Source: a bacterium (lineage in GTDB: Bacteria; Patescibacteriota; Minisyncoccia; Phycocordibacterales; Phycocordibacteraceae). Taken from it: a DNA stretch of 37,996 nucleotides. The stretch is taken from NCBI GenBank assembly GCA_021836725.1, contig JAKBHL010000008.1:1-37996 (forward strand), given 5' to 3'. The notes beneath the pieces were generated by a model. It did not search any database and had not been told where the DNA came from. It worked only from the letters and a program-made list of their open reading frames with translations. Position 1 is the first letter of the stretch. Each line of letters starts with the position of its first letter. Below, piece after piece: positions 27,119-33,778 of the stretch. A program made the translations under genes and the position numbers.

Positions 27119-27160
27119 GCCAATTAGTAGCGTGGCCAATTACCAAATGAGCGGATGGGA

Positions 27161-27352
27161 TTACCACCACCCAATTGATGAACACCTGAACTCGTAGATC
27201 AAGGCCGCAATGCCCACAACAGAAGCAATGACGATGGTCACCATTGCAACCGGAATGACGCCAGCGCCAATAGCTAGTATCACACCCATCAAACAAAGGG
27301 CCACAATCACAGGCGCATACGCGTTTAACACAAAAACAATTAACTTGCGCAT
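27161..27352 (-). CDS. Small membrane protein B in the rnc-smc cassette slot
   Basis: 63 aa. The ATG at 27352 follows CTAGGAGA by 6-8 nt; the open frame upstream to 27439 overlaps the promoter and is rejected. Two hydrophobic helices (about residues 3-30 and 33-52) are followed by EFRCSSIGWW. It has a near-consensus promoter, a leader of about 52 nt with a GGTTCA/TGAACC hairpin, and a terminator. Its interval (27072-27418) is 347 bp against 349 bp for gene A, yet the DNA looks unrelated. Function unknown. Confidence 0.7.
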   Translation of the reverse strand: MRKLIVFVLNAYAPVIVALCLMGVILAIGAGVIPVAMVTIVIASVVGIAALIYEFRCSSIGWW

Positions 27353-27410
27353 ATCTGTTCTCCTAGAAAGAGTCAGAATCGGTTCAAAACCTCTGAACCA
27401 CCCGCTTGAA

Positions 27411-27439
27411 ATCATATACCTACCAGCCCATCTTGTCAA
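27411..27439 (-). promoter_or_regulatory. Promoter of gene B, with its -35 box inside rnc
   Basis: On minus, TTGACA (27434-27439) lies in the codons for Leu-Asp near the end of rnc. A 17-bp spacer with the rnc stop follows, then TATGAT (27411-27416). This is the best promoter in the window. Confidence 0.85.
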
Positions 27440-28109
27440 GCCCCGCTTCTGCGGCTTTCTGCTCCGCTTCCTGCTTGCTCTGCCCCTCCCCGCGGGCTAT
27501 TTCCTTTTCGCCGATAAAGACGCCGACGGTGAAGAGTTTCGCGTGATCGGGGCCGGTTTCGGAGAGCGTTTGGTACCAGGGCGTCTCGTTCCGTTTCTCT
27601 TGTGCGGCCTCCTGGAAGCGGCTTTTCGCATCCTGATAAGAACGTTTCGCGATGACATCATCGATTTTTCCGTACAGTTGTTTCGCGATGAACGATTCCG
27701 CAACGACATATCCCTGATCCAGATACAGCGCTCCGATAATCGCCTCGAAGGCGTCCGCCAGGATGACGTCGCGCGCGCGTCCGGTGTCTTTCGCTTCGCC
27801 CTTCGAGAGCAGCAGGAAGCCGCTCAGCCCGAGCGCTTGCGCGCTTTCGGAAAGCGAGACGGTGTTGACGAGCGCGGCGCGGTAGCTTGTGAGTTCGCCC
27901 TCGCTTTTGGCCGGGAATTTCCTGAAAAGGAAGTCGGTCACGGCAAGCTCGAGAACCGCGTCGCCGAGGAATTCGATCCTCTCGTTGTGGTTGCCCGCAT
28001 ATCCGCGATGCTCATTCAGGTACGAACGGTGCGTCACGGCTTCGATAAGAAGGCCGGGATCATTGAACGTGACGCCGAGTGCGGAGGCGAGCGAATCGAA
28101 ATCAGGCAT
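27420..28109 (-). CDS. rnc: Ribonuclease III
   Basis: 229 aa from MPDFDSLASALG at 28109; an in-frame ATG at 28115 and one further up are also possible. RNase III cuts double-stranded RNA in rRNA processing and decay. The catalytic signature NERIEFLGDAVLELAV is near residues 40-56, and the second acidic site is ADAFEAIIGALYLDQG. The C-terminal dsRNA-binding domain ends KEIARGEGQSKQEAEQKAA. It overlaps the end of nusB-nudix by 8 bp. Its last codons serve as the -35 box of the next gene. Confidence 0.94.
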   Translation of the reverse strand: MPDFDSLASALGVTFNDPGLLIEAVTHRSYLNEHRGYAGNHNERIEFLGDAVLELAVTDFLFRKFPAKSEGELTSYRAALVNTVSLSESAQALGLSGFLLLSKGEAKDTGRARDVILADAFEAIIGALYLDQGYVVAESFIAKQLYGKIDDVIAKRSYQDAKSRFQEAAQEKRNETPWYQTLSETGPDHAKLFTVGVFIGEKEIARGEGQSKQEAEQKAAEAGLDKMGW

Positions 28110-29007
28110 GTGCATGCGTGTGCGCATGGTCAAGGAGGGTCTGGACGGCTTGCGTCACGATGGGGAGCATATCATCGTAGAAATTGAGGTCAATGATGTC
28201 TTGGAGGCGGAACCATTTCGCATCGTCGAGGCCGCCGCTCTTCTTGAGCGCGAGCGGCTCGAAGTCGCTTGAAGCGAGGAAGAACCAGACATGTTTGCGT
28301 ACCTTCCCTTTCTCCGGATGCGAGGCGACGTATTCATTCTCGCCGACCTGGTTTTCCACGGTCGCGTCAAGGCCGAGCTCTTCCTTGATGATGCGCATGA
28401 CTCCCGCTTGCGGCGTCGCGTCGTTTTCAATATGGCCTTTTGAGAGCGTCCATTTGCCGAAGACGTCATGCACGAGCGCGAGATAGTATTGCCCGTCGTG
28501 TTTGGCGTACACGATCGCTCCGCCCATTTTCTCCAACGGCAATTCTTCGCGCTTTGTTTTCTTTGCTCCCTGCTCATCCTTGCCCGGTTCGCCGAGCTCT
28601 TTATAGACCGCTCCGAGGACTCCGTTTACAAACCGTCCGGAGGAATCGCCTCCGAATGTTTTGGCGAGCTCGATGGCTTCATTGATCGCGACTTTCGCAG
28701 GCACCTGCGTGCGATCGGAAAAAAGGAGCTCGAAAAGCCCGAGGCGCAGGATGTTTCGGTCGACCGGCGCGATGCGCTCGAGAGGCCACTCGGGTGCGGC
28801 TTTCTCGATAACGAGATCGAGGTCGTCTTTTTTCGCGAGAACGCCGGAAAGGAGCTGGTCGATGAACGGCCGGTCGATATCGTCGCCGCCGAACTCAAGG
28901 ACGTTGCGCGCAAGAATGTCTTTCACGGCCGAAGCGGACGCATGAGTGGTGTCCCATTCGAAAAGTGTCTGCAGGACGACAGAGCGCGCTAGATGTCGGT
29001 TCGCCAT
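28102..29007 (-). CDS. nusB: NusB-NUDIX fusion protein
   Basis: 301 aa from MANRHLARSVVLQTLFEW at 29007. Residues 1-150 form a NusB domain (with PVDRNILRLGLFELLF and VAINEAIELAKTFGGDSSGRFVNGVLG split over two helices), the antitermination factor that binds boxA RNA. A charged linker (EQGAKKTKREELPLEK) leads to a NUDIX hydrolase domain at about 175-290, with GGAIVYAKHDGQYYLAL and a NUDIX box starting KGHIENDATPQAG. The box is degenerate: the RE pair reads RI and the first Glu is Ala, but the EE of KEELGL is kept. Activity is therefore uncertain. The stop overlaps rnc. Confidence 0.88.
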   Translation of the reverse strand: MANRHLARSVVLQTLFEWDTTHASASAVKDILARNVLEFGGDDIDRPFIDQLLSGVLAKKDDLDLVIEKAAPEWPLERIAPVDRNILRLGLFELLFSDRTQVPAKVAINEAIELAKTFGGDSSGRFVNGVLGAVYKELGEPGKDEQGAKKTKREELPLEKMGGAIVYAKHDGQYYLALVHDVFGKWTLSKGHIENDATPQAGVMRIIKEELGLDATVENQVGENEYVASHPEKGKVRKHVWFFLASSDFEPLALKKSGGLDDAKWFRLQDIIDLNFYDDMLPIVTQAVQTLLDHAHTHAHA

Positions 29008-29025
29008 GGAAAGATCTGTGCGCGC

Positions 29026-29034
29026 AGTATAGCA
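29026..29034 (-). promoter_or_regulatory. Extended -10 box of nusB
   Basis: On minus, TGC-TATACT lies 18 nt before the ATG at 29007, directly after the rpmF-nusB hairpin. This one would give a short leader. Confidence 0.5.
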
Positions 29035-29036
29035 AA

Positions 29037-29066
29037 CACCGCGGCCGCGCAAGCGCGGCCGCGGTG
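29037..29066 (-). terminator. Strong GC hairpin between rpmF and nusB
   Basis: 14-bp perfect arms (29037-29050, 29053-29066). On minus it is followed by TTTGCT, so the T-run is short. It is probably the rpmF terminator or an attenuator. Confidence 0.6.
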
Positions 29067-29090
29067 GATAGTTCGCGATCGCGCTCTGCG

Positions 29091-29444
29091 TTACGCGCCG
29101 CCGCCGAAACCGCTGCGCGCTTTCGGGCGGCCGCCCGTCGCGATTTTACCGGAGATCCCTTTCAAGCTTTTCGCTTCGGCATTGGCATGGTCTTCGTGCG
29201 CATGTTCGTGCGCGGGCTTCGTCGACGGGGTCGTCGAAGGACCTTTCGCTTTTGACGCGGGCGCGCGCTTCTCCTTCGGCGAGAAAATCTGCTTGCCGCG
29301 ATACATCCCCGTCGCCTCATCGAGGCGGTGCGGGAGGCGGAGATTGCCGCTCTTCGCATCCTTTACCGCTTTGACGCTTTCAAGCGCGTGATGCGACCGG
29401 CGGTTGCCGGTGTGACCCCTGGTGTGGCGCATGCGAATTGACAT
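29091..29444 (-). CDS. rpmF: Ribosomal protein L32 with extended, cysteine-free C terminus
   Basis: 117 aa from MSIRMRHTRGHTGNRRSHHA, the typical Parcubacteria-like L32 start. A TAGGG site lies 8 nt upstream, but a CATGAT box 6 nt before the ATG at 29450 would instead favour a leaderless start there (MLMSIR). L32 is a 50S protein of about 60 residues. The segment GNLRLPHRLDEATGMYRGKQ matches its second half, but the two zinc Cys pairs are gone. Another 55-60 residues follow, rich in Lys, Ala, Pro and His (HEHAHEDHANAEA), and a GFGGGA end. Confidence 0.85.
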   Translation of the reverse strand: MSIRMRHTRGHTGNRRSHHALESVKAVKDAKSGNLRLPHRLDEATGMYRGKQIFSPKEKRAPASKAKGPSTTPSTKPAHEHAHEDHANAEAKSLKGISGKIATGGRPKARSGFGGGA

Positions 29445-29456
29445 GAGCATCACCCT

Positions 29457-29462
29457 ATCATG
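29457..29462 (-). promoter_or_regulatory. -10 box of rpmF
   Basis: CATGAT on minus ends 6 nt before the ATG at 29450. Confidence 0.35.
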
Positions 29463-29470
29463 CGGCCGAT

Positions 29471-29504
29471 AAAAAGAAAAGCGCGCCTCCGTGAAGGCGC
29501 GCTT
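29471..29504 (-). terminator. Terminator of the cysteine-rich small gene
   Basis: 10-bp stem AAGCGCGCCT / AGGCGCGCTT (29479-29488, 29495-29504) with a 6-nt loop. On minus TTCTTTTT follows. Confidence 0.85.
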
Positions 29505-29538
29505 GCGTGTCGTGAGACCGCGCGGCAGATGTCGAGAG

Positions 29539-29826
29539 TTACGCTATAAATACGGAAGCGGAAGCAGGACGGCGCTCCTCTCCGATATTCTTCTTCTGGG
29601 GGTTCCTGTTGTAGGGCGGCGGCTTCGTGCCGTCGCAGCGTCGCGCTTGCGCTTCGGTGATGAGAACACCGTTCCCTCCGACGCGGGCGCATCGCATGAG
29701 TCCCTCCACAATCTTCCCCCCGCATCCCGGGCAAGGGGCGCATCCTTGGAATCCGGTTCCGGCAAGAGCACGTTCATGATTTTCACATGCCCACGTAGGT
29801 TTCCTGCTGTCTTGTTTTTTATTCAC
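29539..29826 (-). CDS. Small cysteine-rich protein, possible zinc ribbon
   Basis: 95 aa with a GTG start at 29826, supported by AGAGAGGA 6 nt upstream. Cys residues lie in WACEN and GCAPCPGCGGKIVEG, with two more in MRCARV and RRCDGT. The CxxCxxCGG cluster suggests metal binding, like a zinc ribbon, but the spacing does not match one I know. The C terminus is basic and Pro-rich (KPPPYNRNPQKKN). It has its own promoter and terminator. The function is not recognised. Confidence 0.55.
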   Translation of the reverse strand: MNKKQDSRKPTWACENHERALAGTGFQGCAPCPGCGGKIVEGLMRCARVGGNGVLITEAQARRCDGTKPPPYNRNPQKKNIGEERRPASASVFIA

Positions 29827-29894
29827 GGCATCCTCTCTTTGTCTGTGTGCTGAAGGTTCAACTTGCCCAGGGTCTAGTGCCTGGACAAGCGTTG

Positions 29895-29923
29895 TTTCTA
29901 TCACTCCTCCCGCACATAGTCAA
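29895..29923 (-). promoter_or_regulatory. Candidate promoter of the cysteine-rich small gene
   Basis: On minus, TTGACT (29918-29923), 17-bp spacer, TAGAAA (29895-29900). The leader is about 60 nt. Confidence 0.5.
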
Positions 29924-29940
29924 CCGGCTCGCGTGCCGAA

Positions 29941-30522
29941 TCAATCAAGATGTATGAAAGAACGACGATGAAGAGCGCAGAGCCCGTGCGCGCGGAGTGC
30001 TGTATAGTGCGCCTTCGTGCCATAGCCCTTGTGCTTCTCAAAACCGTACAGCGGGTACGCCCTCGAGAGTTCGTTCATGAGCCGGTCGCGCGTCACTTTC
30101 GCCGCGATGGAGGCGAGCGAGATGAGCGGGACGGTCGCGTCCCCGCGGACGATGGTCTCTTGCGCATAGTCCCTCGGCGCGTGAAGCGCGCCGTCGAGCT
30201 GTACCCGCACCGCTGTTGCGTCCGGTGCAAGCGCCTGCACGGCGCGCGCCACGGCTCTTTCCACCGCAGCGGCGATACCATCCGTATCTATCGTTACGGC
30301 GCTTTCAAACTCGACGCAAAAGCGCGCCGTACCGGCGGCGGCATGCGTTTGGAGCATCCGGAACAGCGCTTCCCGTTTTATCGCCGATAGTTTTTTTGAA
30401 TCCGCGACGCCGGGAAATTCTTCCGCTACGTCAAATCCCTCCGGCACGGCGACGACCGCAACGGCGACCGGCCCCGCAAGCGGACCGCGTCCCGCCTCGT
30501 CCACCCCGAGCATGAATCGCAT
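29941..30522 (-). CDS. rnhB: Ribonuclease HII
   Basis: 193 aa. It removes ribonucleotides from DNA. The active-site signature GVDEAGRGPLAGP is at residues 6-18, followed by DSKKLS near 41-46, the third acidic residue in VQLDGAL and the C-terminal motif SIAAKVTRDRLM. It ends with YGFEKHKGYGT and a basic tail. It diverges from dnaE across 21 bp that hold one palindromic -10 box. Confidence 0.95.
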   Translation of the reverse strand: MRFMLGVDEAGRGPLAGPVAVAVVAVPEGFDVAEEFPGVADSKKLSAIKREALFRMLQTHAAAGTARFCVEFESAVTIDTDGIAAAVERAVARAVQALAPDATAVRVQLDGALHAPRDYAQETIVRGDATVPLISLASIAAKVTRDRLMNELSRAYPLYGFEKHKGYGTKAHYTALRAHGLCALHRRSFIHLD

Positions 30523-30528
30523 GGAGAA

Positions 30529-30536
30529 AGTATACT
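30529..30536. promoter_or_regulatory. Palindromic -10 box shared by rnhB and dnaE
   Basis: AGTATACT reads TATACT on both strands. It is 7 nt from the dnaE ATG (30544) and 6 nt from the rnhB ATG (30522), so both transcripts would be leaderless from a single box. No -35 box is evident on either side. Confidence 0.6.
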
Positions 30537-30543
30537 ATCGCTT

Positions 30544-33500
30544 ATGGCCTCGCGCTTCGTCCATCTCCATACGCACAGCCATTATTCGTTCCTTCAGGCG
30601 CTGCCGAAAATCGATGAACTGGTCGAAAAGGCGGAGAAGGAGGGCATGAACGCGCTCGCGCTCACTGACGCCGGCAATATGCACGGAGCAATCGAATTCT
30701 ACAAAGCCGCGACCAAAGCGGGCATAAAACCGATCCTTGGCGTCGACGCGTATCTCGCCCCGCGCTCGCTCTTCGAGCGGGACCGCAGCGACGGCGCGAA
30801 ACGCTCCCGCATCGTGCTGCTCGCTGAAAACAATGAGGGGTATGAGAATCTCCTCGCTCTCGTCACCGCCTCGTGGACGGAAGGATTCTTTGAGCGCCCG
30901 CGGATGGACAAGGAGCTTTTGCGCGCTCACGCGCGCGGAGTCATCGCCCTTCTCCCCTCTTTTTCGGGAGATGTGTCTCAGCTGCTGCGCGAGGGCGACC
31001 CGCAGGGCGCGGCGGCCGCGCTCGCCGAATTCAAGGGCATATTCGGCGCTGAAAATGTCTTCCTTGAAATCACGCATCATCCGCGCGTGCGGGGGCACGA
31101 GGCGCTGATGCACAAGATCGGCGCGCTCGCGCACACAAGCTCGACGCCGCTGGTCGCCCAGCATGATGTGTATTACCTTGAACCGGACGATCGCGAAGCG
31201 ACCGAGATACTGCGCCGTATCGCCCACGGCGAACGCGGCCGAAACGAAGACGAGGATTTTTCTTTCATCAGCGAGGAGCGCGCGCTCGACCTCTTTAAGG
31301 ATACTCTGGAAGCCGTCGACGCCTCCCGCGCGATCGCGGAGCGCTGCAACGTGTCGTTTGAGCTCGGGAAATGGACCTTCCCCGCCGTGCCCGTTTCCGC
31401 CGGCTTTGCGACGCACGACGAGGAGTTGCGGGCAAAAGCGTATGCGGGCATCGAGGAGCGCGCGCTCGTGAAAACGAAAGAAGTCACGGACCGCATCGAA
31501 TACGAGCTCGCGATCATCATCAACAAGGGTTTTGCGGTGTACTACCTCATCGTCGCCGACTTGCTTGCGTTCGCGCGCACGGAGCGCATCCTCACCACGA
31601 CGCGCGGCTCGGCGGCCGGCTCGCTCGTCGCATACCTCATCGGCATCACGAACGTCAATCCGCTGTTCTATAAGCTCCCTTTTGAACGATTCCTGAATCC
31701 CGAACGTCCGAAGGCGCCGGATATCGACATGGACATGGCCGATAACCGGCGCGATGAGATGATCGCATACACGAAAAAAAAGTACGGCGAAGATCACGTC
31801 GCACAGATAGGCACGTTCGGCACGATGATGGCGCGCGCGGCGGTGCGCGATGTGGCGCGCGCGCTCGGTCACTCCTATACCGTCGGCGACCGCATCGCAA
31901 AACTCATTCCGATGGGTTCGCAGGGTTTCCCGATGACCATCGATCGCGCTCTCGAGCTCGAACCGGACCTGAAGACGCTCTATGACGAGGATGACGAGGC
32001 GCGGGAGATACTCGACCTTGGGAAACGCATCGAAGGGTGCGTGCGGCACGTCGGCGTCCACGCGGCGGGAGTGGTCGTCGCACCGACTCCGCTCGTGCGG
32101 TGGACCCCGCTCCAACCCGACCCCAAGGGGACGGGAAAACTCATCACGCAGTACGATATGTATTCCATCACCGACGAGTACGGCGGCGTCGGCCTCCTGA
32201 AGTTCGACTTCCTCGGCATCAAGAACCTTGCCATCCTCGCCGATGCGGTCGCTCAGGTGGAGAAGGCGCGCGGCATCAAAATCGACATCGAGAATATCCC
32301 GATCGATGACGCGAAAACGTACGAGATGCTCGCGCGCGGCGAAACAGAAGGAGTGTTCCAGCTGAACGGCTCGGGCATGACGCGCTGGCTCAAAGAGCTC
32401 AAACCGTCAACTATTCACGACATCAACGCGATGGTCGCGCTCTACCGCCCAGGACCGATGGAAACGATCCCGAACTACATCGAGCGCAAGCACAACCCGA
32501 GATTGATCCGCTTCGTCGATCCGCGCATGAAGGAGTACCTCGAGGCATCCTATGGCCTGTTGGTCTACCAAGACGACGTGCTCCTCACCGCGATAAAACT
32601 CGCCGGCTATTCCTGGCTTGGAGCGGATGCGCTCCGGAAAGCGATGGGAAAGAAGATCCCGAAAGTGATGTTAGCCGAGAAGGAAAAATTGCTCAGGGGA
32701 TTCGTAGAATACGGAAAGCTTTCGCCGGAAAAAGCGGAGAAGCTCTGGTCGCTCATCGAACCTTTTGCCGCATACGGTTTCAACAAAGCGCACGCGGCGA
32801 GCTACGGAAAAGTCGCATACCAGACCGCCTACATGAAAGCGAATTATCCCGTCGAATACCTGACGGCCCTCCTCACCGCGGACTCGGGCGATACCGATTC
32901 CATCGCCGTCTTCGTCGCGGAAGCGAAGCGTATGACTATTCCCGTCTTGCCGCCGGACATAAACGAGAGCGGGAGTGATTTTACGGCCATTCACGCTTCG
33001 CATCCTTCAAATGCCGTCCCGAACGATTTTCCGAACGCCATCCGTTTCGGCCTTTCATCGATCAAGAATTTCGGCGACGGGATTTCGGAAGCGATCATCG
33101 CCGAACGGGAGGCGCGCGGCCCTTTCCGTTCGCTCTCCGATTTCCTTTCTCGCATCGGCTCAAAAAACCTCAATCGCAAATCGCTCGAATCGCTCATCAA
33201 GTGCGGCGCGCTCGATTCGATAAGCCCCTCTGAAGGCGGCCGCGGCGCGCTGCTCGCAAGCATCGAGACGCTGCTCACTTTCCACAAAGAGGCGACCGCC
33301 GCCGCGCCGCAGGATTCCCTTTTCGGCACGCTCAATGCGCCGCCGCTTTCGATTCCCGCCGGAAAACCGGTCTCGCTCCTCGACAAACTCTCATGGGAGA
33401 AAGAATTGCTCGGTATTTACGTAAGCGGCCACCCGCTCGATGCGCACGGCGCGCTGGCTGCGAAAGCGAAGCTTTCGATCTCAAAGATCAAGGAAGAACC

Positions 33501-33753
33501 GCGCGCGGGAATGCCGGTCATATTGCCGGTCCTTGTCCTCGTCGTGCGCGCGATCCTCACTAAAAGCGGCGAGAAGATGGTATTTGTTACTCTCGAAGAT
33601 ATGACCGATTCCATCGAAGCGGTCGTCTTCCCCCGGCTCTTCAAGGAACATGCAAACGCGCTTGCTCCGGGCGCGTGCCTGCTGGTGAAAGGGAAAGTCT
33701 CGATCAGAAACGGCGAACCCTCGATCGCGATCGATGACATAAAGCCGCTCTGA
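30544..33753 (+). CDS. dnaE: DNA polymerase III alpha subunit DnaE
   Basis: 1069 aa. This is the replicative polymerase. The PHP domain begins FVHLHTHSHYSF (residues 3-14) with ALALTDAGNMHG next. The polymerase palm has the acidic triad in APDIDMDMADNRRDEM near residue 392; the second Asp-rich segment differs slightly from the usual DFDIDF. Thumb, fingers and HhH follow (VGVHAAGVVVA, LYRPGPMETIPNYIERK, FNKAHAASYGKVAYQTAYMK). The OB domain is near 990 (VLVVRAILTKSGEKMVFVTL). It is shorter than E. coli DnaE (1160) at the C terminus. thrS follows 25 bp later with its own box. Confidence 0.96.
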   Translation: MASRFVHLHTHSHYSFLQALPKIDELVEKAEKEGMNALALTDAGNMHGAIEFYKAATKAGIKPILGVDAYLAPRSLFERDRSDGAKRSRIVLLAENNEGYENLLALVTASWTEGFFERPRMDKELLRAHARGVIALLPSFSGDVSQLLREGDPQGAAAALAEFKGIFGAENVFLEITHHPRVRGHEALMHKIGALAHTSSTPLVAQHDVYYLEPDDREATEILRRIAHGERGRNEDEDFSFISEERALDLFKDTLEAVDASRAIAERCNVSFELGKWTFPAVPVSAGFATHDEELRAKAYAGIEERALVKTKEVTDRIEYELAIIINKGFAVYYLIVADLLAFARTERILTTTRGSAAGSLVAYLIGITNVNPLFYKLPFERFLNPERPKAPDIDMDMADNRRDEMIAYTKKKYGEDHVAQIGTFGTMMARAAVRDVARALGHSYTVGDRIAKLIPMGSQGFPMTIDRALELEPDLKTLYDEDDEAREILDLGKRIEGCVRHVGVHAAGVVVAPTPLVRWTPLQPDPKGTGKLITQYDMYSITDEYGGVGLLKFDFLGIKNLAILADAVAQVEKARGIKIDIENIPIDDAKTYEMLARGETEGVFQLNGSGMTRWLKELKPSTIHDINAMVALYRPGPMETIPNYIERKHNPRLIRFVDPRMKEYLEASYGLLVYQDDVLLTAIKLAGYSWLGADALRKAMGKKIPKVMLAEKEKLLRGFVEYGKLSPEKAEKLWSLIEPFAAYGFNKAHAASYGKVAYQTAYMKANYPVEYLTALLTADSGDTDSIAVFVAEAKRMTIPVLPPDINESGSDFTAIHASHPSNAVPNDFPNAIRFGLSSIKNFGDGISEAIIAEREARGPFRSLSDFLSRIGSKNLNRKSLESLIKCGALDSISPSEGGRGALLASIETLLTFHKEATAAAPQDSLFGTLNAPPLSIPAGKPVSLLDKLSWEKELLGIYVSGHPLDAHGALAAKAKLSISKIKEEPRAGMPVILPVLVLVVRAILTKSGEKMVFVTLEDMTDSIEAVVFPRLFKEHANALAPGACLLVKGKVSIRNGEPSIAIDDIKPL

Positions 33754-33762
33754 ATCGTTTTA

Positions 33763-33771
33763 TGCTATCCT
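33763..33771 (+). promoter_or_regulatory. Extended -10 box of thrS, leaderless type
   Basis: TGC-TATCCT ends 7 nt before the ATG at 33779. The intervening CTCTCTC is no ribosome site. Confidence 0.55.
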
Positions 33772-33778
33772 CTCTCTC

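Noticed and set aside
26340-27514. Simple tandem duplication of the rnc-smc interval
   Set aside because: The coding flanks are about 98-99% identical but the cargo between them is unrelated at DNA level, which a plain recent duplication does not explain.
30535-32115. 526-residue open frame opposite dnaE, and similar long frames opposite rpoB, rpoC, rpoD and the helicase
   Set aside because: They mirror the codon structure of GC-rich genes on the other strand, lack start signals, and show no family motifs, while the opposite frame is a certain gene.
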